DNA of 64,000 nt from Flavobacterium sp. ASW18X (GTDB lineage: Bacteria > Bacteroidota > Bacteroidia > Flavobacteriales > Flavobacteriaceae), in NCBI RefSeq assembly GCF_005144745.1, contig NZ_SWKK01000008.1, positions 62,001 through 126,000 on the forward strand. The letters run 5' to 3'. Made by a program: the position numbers and the translations under genes. Of this stretch, positions 9,447-18,172 are shown in pieces; positions within the stretch are counted from its first letter, which is position 1, and every line of letters starts with the position of its first letter. A model generated the notes under the pieces. That model did not search any database. It was not told the DNA's origin and saw nothing but the letters and a program-made list of their open reading frames with translations.

Positions 9447-10952
9447 ATGAAGCAGAGGAATAATTTGGACGATATTTTTAAGGACAAACTAAAAAACTAC
9501 CAGGCTCCCCCAGATGATGCCGTGTGGAATAAAATTCAGGCGTCTTTAAATGAAAAAAAGAAAAAACGAGTGATACCCATTTGGTGGCAAATTGGTGGTG
9601 TCGCGGCTGTTTTACTTATTACCCTTTTAGTGTTCAATCCATTTAAATCATCAGAATTGATAGAAGAGGAACAACTAAGGATAACTAGCACCAAAGAATT
9701 AGACGAAGTCAAAACCAAGGTAGATGATTCCTTGGATAATAAAGACAGCATACTGGTCATAGATTATACAAGCACAAACAACACCCAACAACGTAAAGAG
9801 GATAACCCTACTGTAAAACAAGGTGAGTATACCTCTAAACCCTACAATAACTCTTCAAAAAAATTTACAAATCTAAACTCTAAAACTAGTGGCATAGTTC
9901 ATCAAGAAAAAAAGCAACTATCCAAAGCCCCTTTAAATGGCAGCGCTAATAATCCAACGGTCAATGCAATTGTAAGCAATCAAGATAAAAGCACTCCAAG
10001 AAATTTGGTTGAAGAAAAAACAAACCAAAATAAAATAACTATCAAAAATTCTGAGCAAGTATTACCATCTGTAGACAATCCTAATACCAACAAGACTACA
10101 GCTATTGTTCAAATTGATAAAGAAACTTCAGAAGATAAGCTAGACAAAGCCGGAAAAGACAAGAAATCTATTTATGATGTCCTAAAAGAGCAAGAAGAAA
10201 AGGCAATTACAAAGACAAACTCAGATAAAAAATGGTCTATTGGGCCTTCCATTGCCCCAGTATATTATAATAGCTTAGGAGAAGGCTCTCCTATACATTC
10301 TGCATTTGTCAGCAATACTAAATCTGGCAATCTGAATCTAAGTTACGGTTTAACAGTTTCTTACAACATAAATAAAAAGCTACAGTTGCGTTCTGGCATA
10401 CATAAGGTAGACTATGGTTATGATACCAATGAGGTTGCATTTTCCCCTAACGCTCGAGCTTTTTCTGTAGGACAAATAGAAAATATAAATTACGAAAATA
10501 CCGCTCGTTCCATTGTGGTAACTAGTAGTAAAAATAATGTTTCTGCAATAAAAGACAATCCAGAAATTGCGAGTAATGAAGTTGCCCCCCTAGAAGGCAG
10601 CATGGCACAACAAATGAATTATTTAGAAGTTCCTATGGAACTAAATTACGTATTAATTGACAAAAAGTTTGGTTTAAATCTAATAGGTGGCTTTTCCTCT
10701 TTGTTTTTACTAGATAATGCGGTTTCTCTAGAGTCTAACAATTTGGTGACAGAGGTAGGCGAAGCGAATAACGTAAATGACATTAATTTTAGCACCAATA
10801 TTGGTATTGGATTAGACTATAAAATAAGTCCTGCACTTAAATTTAATTTAGAACCCATGTTTAAATACCAATTAAACACTTTTGAAAATAGCGCTGGTAA
10901 TTTTAAACCCTATGCGGTAGGAGTTTACAGTGGATTACAATTTAAGTTTTAA
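9447..10952 (+). CDS. Inner-membrane-anchored protein with C-terminal beta-barrel-like domain, putative anti-sigma partner
   Basis: This 501-aa protein has a soluble N-terminus (residues 1-42) with the DDAVWNKIQASL motif common in Bacteroidota proteins encoded after ECF sigma genes. One membrane helix (about 43-64) follows, then a long polar Asn/Lys/Thr/Ser-rich linker (about 70-250). The C-terminal domain of about 240 aa has alternating beta strands and an aromatic last strand (GVYSGLQFKF), like outer-membrane beta-barrel (PF13568-type) domains. The layout suggests a cytoplasmic sigma-binding head, a periplasmic spacer and an outer-membrane sensor domain. Anti-sigma activity is inferred from context only. 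Confidence 0.75.
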   Translation: MKQRNNLDDIFKDKLKNYQAPPDDAVWNKIQASLNEKKKKRVIPIWWQIGGVAAVLLITLLVFNPFKSSELIEEEQLRITSTKELDEVKTKVDDSLDNKDSILVIDYTSTNNTQQRKEDNPTVKQGEYTSKPYNNSSKKFTNLNSKTSGIVHQEKKQLSKAPLNGSANNPTVNAIVSNQDKSTPRNLVEEKTNQNKITIKNSEQVLPSVDNPNTNKTTAIVQIDKETSEDKLDKAGKDKKSIYDVLKEQEEKAITKTNSDKKWSIGPSIAPVYYNSLGEGSPIHSAFVSNTKSGNLNLSYGLTVSYNINKKLQLRSGIHKVDYGYDTNEVAFSPNARAFSVGQIENINYENTARSIVVTSSKNNVSAIKDNPEIASNEVAPLEGSMAQQMNYLEVPMELNYVLIDKKFGLNLIGGFSSLFLLDNAVSLESNNLVTEVGEANNVNDINFSTNIGIGLDYKISPALKFNLEPMFKYQLNTFENSAGNFKPYAVGVYSGLQFKF

Positions 10953-10989
10953 AGAAGTTGGTTAGGTTGGTCGTTATGCGGCGAACTTT

Positions 10990-11018
10990 AAGCCCCACTT
11001 GGTAGTAAGGTGGGGCTT
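10990..11018. terminator. Bidirectional terminator between convergent genes
   Basis: AAGCCCCAC (10990-10998) pairs perfectly with GTGGGGCTT (11010-11018) around an 11-base loop. T-rich sequence follows on the plus strand, and the minus strand reads into TTAAAG. It lies between the barrel-protein gene and plsC, which converge. Confidence 0.85.
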
Positions 11019-11019
11019 T

Positions 11020-11754
11020 TTAGTTGATTTCTGTTAACATCAGTGCTCTTATTTCATTCTTTATGATATTGGTATCTTCTACACTTAATTGGTCGGTAGC
11101 TCTGAAAGGGAAAATTTGCACTCTTAACATTCCTGGTGAACCCCCAAAAACTTCCCACGGCAATCTCTTTTTACAATCATAAAAAACCATTGGAACAATT
11201 GGTATATTATGCCGTATTGCCATTCTAAAGGCACCGTCCTTAAAGGTGTCTAATCTCACCTCCTTTTCTGGCACACCACCTTCTGGAAAAATACATATGC
11301 TTAACCCTTGGGATAATCGCCCCTGCACCGCTTTATAAACCGCAGCTCTGCTTTTGGCATTAGAACGGTCTACCAAAATACAAACGCGCTTATAAAAGAA
11401 TCCAAATACGGGAATTTTTGCTAGTTCTGCCTTACCAACAAAAACAAAAGGGTTTTTACTTACATAAAGCATCAGCATAATATCTAACATACTGGTATGA
11501 TTGGCCACCAACATGTAATTATTATGTTCTTCTAAATGTTGTTGCCATTTAATTTTGGGCAACATTCCCATACCAAATAGTATAAATTTAGCCCAAATGT
11601 TACGAGCCAGCCAATAAAACTGACGGTATGTTTTTTCTGATAAGGTTGTTAACAAGAGTAAAGGCGAAAAAATAAGCATAGGCAATGCTACTAATAGATA
11701 GAACCATATTCTGTAAAGCAAAAAACCTATATTTTTTAAAAATTTCAACATCAT
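11020..11754 (-). CDS. plsC: 1-acyl-sn-glycerol-3-phosphate acyltransferase
   Basis: This 244-aa membrane acyltransferase transfers an acyl chain to lysophosphatidate to make phosphatidic acid in phospholipid synthesis. An N-terminal hydrophobic region (about residues 8-40) precedes the catalytic HX4D motif (His86, Asp91 in NHTSMLD). The substrate-binding FPEGG motif and the later IPIVPMVF block are both intact. The gene is divergent from trpS. Related lyso-ornithine lipid acyltransferases share these motifs, so the substrate is the family default rather than proven. Confidence 0.9.
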   Translation of the reverse strand: MMLKFLKNIGFLLYRIWFYLLVALPMLIFSPLLLLTTLSEKTYRQFYWLARNIWAKFILFGMGMLPKIKWQQHLEEHNNYMLVANHTSMLDIMLMLYVSKNPFVFVGKAELAKIPVFGFFYKRVCILVDRSNAKSRAAVYKAVQGRLSQGLSICIFPEGGVPEKEVRLDTFKDGAFRMAIRHNIPIVPMVFYDCKKRLPWEVFGGSPGMLRVQIFPFRATDQLSVEDTNIIKNEIRALMLTEIN

Positions 11755-11829
11755 ACAAAAGTAACCAAGCTACTAAAAATTTGGCGTATTCAACAAATCA
11801 TAAGTCTTATAGATAAGTATTACCAACAA

Positions 11830-11837
11830 TACTTTTG
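11830..11837 (+). promoter_or_regulatory. -7 box candidate upstream of trpS
   Basis: TACTTTTG matches TAnnTTTG and lies 44 bp before the trpS ATG. No TTTG is found at the expected 19-bp distance upstream, so the call rests on the -7 element alone. Confidence 0.35.
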
Positions 11838-11881
11838 TAATCTTGCCTGCTTTGCTACATTTACCCCATAATAGAATTAAG

Positions 11882-12850
11882 ATGGCTAGAATACTGACTG
11901 GGATACAAAGTACGGGTGTACCACATTTAGGTAATATTTTAGGAGCAATACAACCAGCAATTGCGTTGTCTAATGATCCAAAGAATGAATCTTTTTTGTT
12001 TATCGCTAACATGCATACGTTAACCCAAATTAAAAATGGCGAAGAACTAAGACAAAACACTTATGCTGTGGCTGCTACTTGGTTAGCTTTTGGTTTAGAT
12101 ATTGATAAATCCGTATTCTATCGCCAGAGTGATGTTCCACAAGTAACAGAACTTGCGTGGTATTTAAGTTGTTTTTTTCCCTATCAAAGATTAACCCTTG
12201 CACATTCTTTTAAAGATAAAGCGGACCGTTTAGAGGATGTTAATAGCGGATTATTTAATTATCCAATGTTAATGGCTGCAGATATTTTAGCGTATGACGC
12301 GGAGCTAGTTCCTGTAGGCAAGGACCAATTGCAACATATTGAAATGACAAGAGATGTTGCCAACCGTTTTCATAACCTTATGGGTGAAACTTTTGTTTTA
12401 CCAGAAGGGCAAGTACAGGAAAACACCATGTACATTCCAGGTACTGATGGCCACAAAATGAGTAAGAGCCGAGGAAACACGATAAACCTTTTCCAAACCG
12501 ATAAAAAGTTGCGCAAGCAAATAATGGGTATTGTTACGGATAGTATTCCTATGGAAGAACCAAAAGACCCAAATAATGATAACGTTTTTGCGCTTTATAA
12601 AATCTTGGCTAGCCAAGAACAAATAGAAGAAATGTCTGCCAATTACTTAGCAGGTAATTATGGGTATGGCCATGCAAAACAAGCCCTTTATGAGGTAATT
12701 CTGGAGAAATTTGCAGAACCAAGAGAGAAGTTTGATTATTATATGAATAATCTAAAAGAGGTAGACGAAGCATTAGCTATTGGAGCAGAAAAAGCCGCAA
12801 AAACTGCTAATGATGTTTTAGAACGTGTGCGCACCAAAGTAGGATATTAA
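11882..12850 (+). CDS. trpS: Tryptophanyl-tRNA synthetase
   Basis: This class I aminoacyl-tRNA synthetase of 322 aa charges tRNA-Trp. The start is set at MARILTGIQ because the family begins there; the frame is open 39 bp further upstream without family-like residues. The HIGH-type signature is HLGN (15-18) and KMSKS is complete (192-196). The tryptophan-pocket region with SCFFPYQRL and the PVGKDQLQHIE block are present. It is transcribed alone and followed by a good terminator. Confidence 0.97.
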   Translation: MARILTGIQSTGVPHLGNILGAIQPAIALSNDPKNESFLFIANMHTLTQIKNGEELRQNTYAVAATWLAFGLDIDKSVFYRQSDVPQVTELAWYLSCFFPYQRLTLAHSFKDKADRLEDVNSGLFNYPMLMAADILAYDAELVPVGKDQLQHIEMTRDVANRFHNLMGETFVLPEGQVQENTMYIPGTDGHKMSKSRGNTINLFQTDKKLRKQIMGIVTDSIPMEEPKDPNNDNVFALYKILASQEQIEEMSANYLAGNYGYGHAKQALYEVILEKFAEPREKFDYYMNNLKEVDEALAIGAEKAAKTANDVLERVRTKVGY

Positions 12851-12880
12851 GCACCGTTAACTACCCAAATTAGCTTATTT

Positions 12881-12916
12881 AAAAATCCTTTAGCTACTAC
12901 ATGCTAAGGGATTTTT
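12881..12916 (+). terminator. Rho-independent terminator of trpS
   Basis: AAAAATCCTTTAGC (12881-12894) pairs with GCTAAGGGATTTTT (12903-12916), with one G-T wobble and an 8-base loop. It ends in a T-run, 30 bp after the trpS stop. Confidence 0.85.
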
Positions 12917-13376
12917 AATACTATACACACTTCACCGATTAGAAATAACCTTAAAACAGCTAAACATTAAAAAATAGTGCACCAACCTTTCTGTATTACT
13001 TAACAATCGATTAAAAACGGTAAAACGTAGAAGTTGCATTACTGTGCGATCCGTAATAAAGCTCACATTAAAGCGAAAGCTGAAAAGAGAATGTTATTCA
13101 AATCACAGGATAGAGTTACTATAGCACTTCAAATTAATCTATTCTTTCGATGTCAAAATGAATTAAAACTAGAAACGCAGGAGAAAAGCACACTACATCG
13201 ATGATTTTAGGCTTGATACAGTCTGGTTCAGTTCGTCGAAAAAATACTTTGGCGCCCATTCTTATTAGTAAATTAGTTGTTTACCTTGATAAATAACGTG
13301 TTTGACGGGCAAAAAATGCATTAAAATAGACTAACCTGTCTGACTTATTTTCTTAACGATAATAAGCAAGTTTTGA
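12917..13376. other. Gene-free stretch between convergent trpS and dprA
   Basis: These 460 bp lie downstream of two convergent genes, so no promoter is needed here. I see no tRNA, repeat or long ORF. The best reading frame is a 41-codon minus-strand ORF (13134-13259, starting MGAKVFFRRTEP) with no visible ribosome site and no recognised family. The sequence could be decayed gene material or could hold a small RNA; nothing in it allows a firm call. Confidence 0.5.
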
Positions 13377-14492
13377 TTAGATGGCTTCAAACATTTTACC
13401 AGGTAACGGTCTTATTACACCTTTCATCTCCATAGCCAATAATGTGGAAGAAGTTTTAAAAATTGGCAAATTACACTCCAAAGCAACGATATCTAGTAGC
13501 TGTTTACCGTTCAGCTGTAAATAGTCATAGATAGACTTTTCTGTTTCATTTAAATCTACAAATAATTGTTTTTGTATATGTTTATCCTTCTTATTTTCCA
13601 CATCCCAACCTAGTAAATACACCAATTCTGCTGCAGAAGATAATAGTTGTGCCTTTTGCTGTTTAATTAACATATTGCAACCTGTACTAAATTTATCGGT
13701 TACCCTACCTGGTACCGCAAAGACATCACGGTTATAACTATGTGCACAATCTGCAGTAACCAAACTACCCCCTTTATCAGCAGATTCTACCACAATGGTA
13801 GCTTCACTTAAACCTGCTATTATTCTATTTCTTTTTAAAAAATTCTCTCGTTCTGGATTGCTTGTGCTCCAAAACTCTGTAAAGAAACCACCATTGGCTA
13901 GCACAGCGTTGGCATACTTTTTATGAGCCTTAGGATAAATTTGATTTAACCCATGTGCTAAACATGCTATGGTTTGCAATCCATGATTCATGGCCGCTCG
14001 TTGAGCGGCAATATCTATTCCGTAGGCAAACCCACTAACTATAATTGGGTCTAATGGCGCTATTTCTTCCATAAAAGATTCGCAAAAGGCTTGCCCGTAG
14101 CTAGTAATTTGTCGAGTGCCTACAATACTTATAACTTTTTTAGAGCCAAAATCTATGTTACCATCTTGAAACAGTAAGATAGGAGCATCTATACAATGCT
14201 TTAACCGTTTTGGATAAACTTCGTCTTTAAAATAAGTATATTGAATATTGTTTTCCTTAATGTATTGAAACTCTCGTTCGGCTTCTTCTAGATATACAGG
14301 ATTAAAGAAGTCTTTCAGCATGACCTTTCCTAAACCATCTATTTTCTCTAGTGTAGTCAATTTCTCGTTAAATAGCGGTAAAATACCGCCGGTATACTCC
14401 AATAATTTTTTAGCATTTATATCACCGATTTTAGGAATGCGCTGCAATCTTAACAACCCAACCAATTCACTATCAGACAAGGAAGAATACAT
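13377..14492 (-). CDS. dprA: DNA-processing protein DprA (Smf)
   Basis: This 371-aa protein loads RecA on incoming single-stranded DNA during natural transformation. An N-terminal helix-hairpin-helix/SAM-like part (about residues 1-60) precedes the Rossmann-like DprA core with IVGTRQITSYGQ, SGFAYGIDIAAQRAA, the GGFFTEF block and FLKRNRIIAGLS. A C-terminal winged-helix-like domain (about 305-371) follows. The presence of DprA suggests competence potential, but no other competence gene is in the window. The gene diverges from the HU/SPOR gene with 95 bp between the starts. Confidence 0.93.
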   Translation of the reverse strand: MYSSLSDSELVGLLRLQRIPKIGDINAKKLLEYTGGILPLFNEKLTTLEKIDGLGKVMLKDFFNPVYLEEAEREFQYIKENNIQYTYFKDEVYPKRLKHCIDAPILLFQDGNIDFGSKKVISIVGTRQITSYGQAFCESFMEEIAPLDPIIVSGFAYGIDIAAQRAAMNHGLQTIACLAHGLNQIYPKAHKKYANAVLANGGFFTEFWSTSNPERENFLKRNRIIAGLSEATIVVESADKGGSLVTADCAHSYNRDVFAVPGRVTDKFSTGCNMLIKQQKAQLLSSAAELVYLLGWDVENKKDKHIQKQLFVDLNETEKSIYDYLQLNGKQLLDIVALECNLPIFKTSSTLLAMEMKGVIRPLPGKMFEAI

Positions 14493-14587
14493 TCAAAAGT
14501 TTTTCACAAGATACCCAAAACTATATGTTAATAAAAAGTTAGGCATTAGTATTTATCTCTCCTTCATTTTTTGCAATATTTGCCCTT

Positions 14588-15538
14588 ATGCGTTTGGAAC
14601 ACTATATAGCAGATTTACTTTACAGATACAATTGTGTAGTTATACCAGAGTTTGGTGCATTTTTAACAAATACAACTACTGCTCAGTTTGTAGACGGAAC
14701 GCTATATCCGCCTTCTAAACATCTTTCTTTTAATCAACAGTTAACCAAGAACGATGGTTTGTTAGTTTCTTATGTAGCTAATGTTAAAAGCTTACCCTAC
14801 GATGATTTGTTACATGAGGTCTTAAATGTGGCAAAAAACTGGAAAGAAAAGTTAGCCAATGGTGGTCGTTTAGACCTAGATAAAATTGGTTCTATTTGGA
14901 TGGGTGCGGAAGGCAAATTGCAGTTTTCTCCAGAAAAGTCTGTTAATTTCTTAGCTGCCTCTTTTGGACTTACCGCTTTAGGGGCAAGCAAAGTAAAACG
15001 TGAAGCTTTAAAAGAAGCTATTATGGAATTAGAGGAACGTGCTCCTTTTACCATTACACCAGAGAGGCGTTCTAACGGCTTACGCCCCTACTATAAATAT
15101 GCCGCTATTTTCTTGCTATTGCTAGCAACTGGTGTGAGTAGTTTTCAGTTTTATGCCAATGGTCAAGAAAAACAATTATTGGCTGAACAGGCAGCAGATG
15201 AAAAAGTAAATCATTATTTACAAGAAGCAACCTTTTTTCAATCTACACCTTTAGAATTACCTGCTATTGAAATTGCCGTAGCCAAAACTAATACCGAAGA
15301 AGTTGTAGACTACAAACATCATATCATTGCAGGAGCTTTTAGAATCAAAGCAAACGCTGACAGAAAAGTGGCAGAACTGAACAGAAAAGGTTTTGAAGCT
15401 CGTTACATTGGCACGAATCCCTATGGACTGCATCAAGTAGCATACCAAAGCTTTGTAGATGGCCAAGAAGCATTGCAGTTTTTGCGAAAAATAAAACAGT
15501 CGGTATCTTCTGATGCATGGATGGCATCAGAAAAATAA
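14588..15538 (+). CDS. HU-like (CCDC81-type) domain, membrane helix and SPOR domain protein
   Basis: This 316-aa protein has the VVIPEFGAFLTN segment of the HU/CCDC81-like bacterial domains in residues 1-145. A single membrane helix at about 169-190 follows a basic stretch (PERRSNGLRPYYK). The periplasmic part ends in a SPOR domain (about 242-316) with the HHIIAGAF and RYIG motifs. SPOR domains bind peptidoglycan stripped of stem peptides at division sites. The N-terminal domain should be cytoplasmic, so the protein links the cytoplasm to septal wall. The family is common in Bacteroidota but its role is not established. Confidence 0.85.
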   Translation: MRLEHYIADLLYRYNCVVIPEFGAFLTNTTTAQFVDGTLYPPSKHLSFNQQLTKNDGLLVSYVANVKSLPYDDLLHEVLNVAKNWKEKLANGGRLDLDKIGSIWMGAEGKLQFSPEKSVNFLAASFGLTALGASKVKREALKEAIMELEERAPFTITPERRSNGLRPYYKYAAIFLLLLATGVSSFQFYANGQEKQLLAEQAADEKVNHYLQEATFFQSTPLELPAIEIAVAKTNTEEVVDYKHHIIAGAFRIKANADRKVAELNRKGFEARYIGTNPYGLHQVAYQSFVDGQEALQFLRKIKQSVSSDAWMASEK

Positions 15539-15572
15539 TTCATCCTTACTTCTACACTGTAAAATACTTAAC

Positions 15573-15580
15573 TACCTTTG
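15573..15580 (+). promoter_or_regulatory. -7 box candidate upstream of the thioesterase gene
   Basis: TACCTTTG matches TAnnTTTG and ends 15 bp before the ATG at 15596, which would give a very short leader. No clear -33 element was found at 19 bp. Confidence 0.35.
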
Positions 15581-15595
15581 CGCAAAATTGAAGCA

Positions 15596-16111
15596 ATGCG
15601 CGTTAAAACACCTAGTGAATCTAGAACTGTAATGACCGATTTGGTCTTACCAAGTGAAACCAACCCACTAAATAATTTATTTGGAGGTGAATTGCTAGCG
15701 CGAATGGATAGAGCGGCGAGTATTGCTGCACGTAGACATAGCAGCCGTATTACGGTGACTGCATCTGTAAACCACGTAGCATTTAACAGAGCAGTGCCAT
15801 TAGGCAGTGTTGTTACCGTAGAAGCAAGTGTTTCTAGAGCTTTTACTTCTTCTATGGAGATTTATATCGATGTTTGGATGGAAGACCGCATTAGCGGAGA
15901 AAGAGTAAAAGCTAATGAAGCTATATATACTTTTGTAGCTGTGGATGAAACTGGGGCGCCAACAGAAGTACCACAACTAAAACCAGAAACAGAATTAGAG
16001 CAACAACGTTTTGATGCTGCCCTGAGACGCAAACAATTGAGTTTAGTACTCGCAGGCAAACTAAAACCGAATGATGCGACTGAGCTTAAAGCCCTATTTG
16101 TAAAAGATTAA
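15596..16111 (+). CDS. Acyl-CoA thioesterase (hotdog fold, YciA/ACOT type)
   Basis: This 171-aa cytoplasmic hotdog-fold enzyme hydrolyses acyl-CoA thioesters. The core shows NPLNNLFGGELLARMDRAA with the conserved Asp, then VTASVNHVAF and a second beta strand set (VVTVEASVSRAF). An in-frame TTG 18 bp upstream was rejected as start because it lies in the -7 box and adds no family sequence. Its stop codon overlaps that of the convergent aldo/keto reductase on a TTAA palindrome. Chain-length preference cannot be read from sequence. Confidence 0.9.
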   Translation: MRVKTPSESRTVMTDLVLPSETNPLNNLFGGELLARMDRAASIAARRHSSRITVTASVNHVAFNRAVPLGSVVTVEASVSRAFTSSMEIYIDVWMEDRISGERVKANEAIYTFVAVDETGAPTEVPQLKPETELEQQRFDAALRRKQLSLVLAGKLKPNDATELKALFVKD

Positions 16112-16941
16112 AAGTCGAAATTATCTGGGTCTGGACCAAATCTGTGCGCTTTATCCATCTGGTCTAACTGCTCCATATCTTCTGAACTCAATTCAAAATC
16201 AAAGATGGCTGCATTGGCAACAATACGTTCTTTTTTGGTAGACTTAGGTATGGTTATTACTCCTTTTTGCAAATCCCACCGTAATACAATCTGAGCAATA
16301 CTCTTATTGTATTTTTTAGCCATCGCTTTAAAGGCATCCATTTCAAAGATTTTACCTTGCATCATAGGGGACCAGGCTTCGTATTGAATGTGATGCTCCT
16401 TACAAAAATCGAGTAACTCTTGTTGTACCAAATAGGGATGAAACTCCATTTGATTCACCATAGGAATTACTGCAGCATCTTCCATGACTTCTTCTAAATG
16501 ATGCTGTAGAAAGTTACTTACCCCTATAGCCCTAATCTTCTTTTCTTTATATAAATCTTCTAAAGCACGCCAAGTTTCTTTAAACTTACCAACTACTGGC
16601 CAATGTATTAGATAAAGATCTAAATAGTCTAATTGCAAGCGCTCCAAACTTGCCTCGAATGCCTTTATAGTGCTATCATAACCTTGGTCAGCGTTCCAAA
16701 CCTTGCTAACCACAAAAATGTCTTCTCTAGGAACATTGCTTTGCTGAATAGCTTTTCCTACGCCTTCTTCATTTTTATAAATAGCAGCAGTGTCTATATG
16801 CCTATAACCAGCCTCTAACGCCCATTTTACTGCATTAATTACCTCTTCACCATCTTCAGATAAATAAACACCCAAACCAAAATAAGGCATGTTTACGCCG
16901 TTGTGCAATTTAAATGTTCCTTGTAAGTCTGTTATGTTCAT
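16108..16941 (-). CDS. Aldo/keto reductase
   Basis: This 277-aa NADPH-dependent reductase of the AKR superfamily (2,5-diketo-gluconate reductase-like) has the full catalytic tetrad: Asp50 and Tyr55 (GYRHIDTAAIY), Lys80 (VVSKVW) and His113 (LIHWP). The cofactor-binding IPKSTKKERI segment is near the C-terminus. It is the last gene of the envelope operon, 4 bp after the EnvC-like gene. Its substrate, likely a small aldehyde or keto compound, is unknown, and a link to the envelope genes is not evident. Confidence 0.92.
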   Translation of the reverse strand: MNITDLQGTFKLHNGVNMPYFGLGVYLSEDGEEVINAVKWALEAGYRHIDTAAIYKNEEGVGKAIQQSNVPREDIFVVSKVWNADQGYDSTIKAFEASLERLQLDYLDLYLIHWPVVGKFKETWRALEDLYKEKKIRAIGVSNFLQHHLEEVMEDAAVIPMVNQMEFHPYLVQQELLDFCKEHHIQYEAWSPMMQGKIFEMDAFKAMAKKYNKSIAQIVLRWDLQKGVITIPKSTKKERIVANAAIFDFELSSEDMEQLDQMDKAHRFGPDPDNFDF

Positions 16942-16945
16942 AGTA

Positions 16946-18169
16946 TTACATTTGGTAAATCCAATGTTCTGGATTTAATTTTGTTGCATTCTGATATAAG
17001 TAAAACTTAAGTTTGGTGTCTCCATTTAGCGCATTGGTATACACCTCTCCCAAGGTTTGTTTACTTGTTACTTTTTGTCCTTTTTTTACGTAGACATTAG
17101 CCAGATTAAAATACATGCTTATATAATCTCCATGTCTTATATAAACCCCTTTCTGGCCCGTACGCAAGGTCATGATTTCTATGACTTCTCCCTCAAAAAT
17201 GGCACGTGCTTTCTCCCCTTTGTCTGTAGTAATCGTTACTCCATTATTTTGGTGTTTTATTCCTGGATAAAGCTTATCTGCGTATACGCCAAAACCTTGA
17301 CTTTTAACGCCTTTTTCTACCGGCCATATTAATTTACCTTTGTTAGAAGAAAAGTTGTTTGCAAGTAATTTAGCTTCCGGAGTCAATTCAAATTTAGCTA
17401 CATTTTTGCTTCCCTTCTTTTTGTTAGAAGACACTATAGCATTTTTGATTAACCGTTCTATTTCCCTATCTATTCTACGAGTCTCCCTTTGCTTATCCTC
17501 AATAACCTTGGCATACTTACTTTCATTAGAGCGTATACTTTTTAGTAATTCCTTTTGTGAGGTAACTTCTTTAGATAATTGGTCTTTAACTTGCTTGTTT
17601 TCTGCAATCAACTGGTCTTTAACCTTACGCTGTTGCACCAAATCTTGATTAAGGGTCGTCAACTCATTAGTACGGGTTACAATAGCTTCTCCTTGCTCTT
17701 TACGGTATTTGGTATACTGCTTAATATATTGCATGCGCTTATACGCTTGAAAAAAGTTTTCTGAAGACAGTAAAAACATTATTCTATTCTCATCTGTTTT
17801 GTTCTGATATGATTTTTGGATAAGAACAGCGTACTCCTCTTTTAATTGCTTTAAGTCTTCTCTTAGTTTACTAATTTTACGAACATTTGCATTTATTTGT
17901 CTGTTCAATAAATTAGCCTGTTGGTTGGTAACTTTAATAAGCTCTTGGCGTTTATTTATTTTTTGGTCTAAAGCGTCCATTTGCTCCAAAACATTACCCT
18001 TTTGCTTCTTTTCTTTAAAAAGCAATCGGTTCATTTCTTTGATTTCTTTTTGTAACCGTGCTCGCTTTGCTTCTAGTGCTTTTTGTTCACTCGTTTGAGC
18101 AAAAAGGGTTGTAGCACAACTGACTAGAAGTACAACAAAAAGAATAATATGTGCTACTATATTCCTCAT
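16946..18169 (-). CDS. EnvC-like murein hydrolase activator (coiled coil plus degenerate LytM/M23 domain)
   Basis: This 407-aa protein has a signal peptide (about residues 1-24), two long coiled-coil stretches (about 28-130 and 165-245) and a C-terminal LytM/M23-fold domain (about 285-407). The zinc ligands of active M23 peptidases are missing: the HxxxD position reads HQNNG, and the HxH position reads KLKFYLY. This matches EnvC and NlpD proteins, which activate amidases instead of cutting peptidoglycan themselves. It should act in the periplasm at division. It lies 3 bp downstream of the DUF4292 lipoprotein gene. Confidence 0.88.
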   Translation of the reverse strand: MRNIVAHIILFVVLLVSCATTLFAQTSEQKALEAKRARLQKEIKEMNRLLFKEKKQKGNVLEQMDALDQKINKRQELIKVTNQQANLLNRQINANVRKISKLREDLKQLKEEYAVLIQKSYQNKTDENRIMFLLSSENFFQAYKRMQYIKQYTKYRKEQGEAIVTRTNELTTLNQDLVQQRKVKDQLIAENKQVKDQLSKEVTSQKELLKSIRSNESKYAKVIEDKQRETRRIDREIERLIKNAIVSSNKKKGSKNVAKFELTPEAKLLANNFSSNKGKLIWPVEKGVKSQGFGVYADKLYPGIKHQNNGVTITTDKGEKARAIFEGEVIEIMTLRTGQKGVYIRHGDYISMYFNLANVYVKKGQKVTSKQTLGEVYTNALNGDTKLKFYLYQNATKLNPEHWIYQM

Positions 18170-18172
18170 TAA

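Noticed and set aside
13134-13259. 41-codon minus-strand ORF
   Set aside because: No recognisable family, no convincing leader, and short enough to occur by chance; kept only as a remark on the gene-free stretch.
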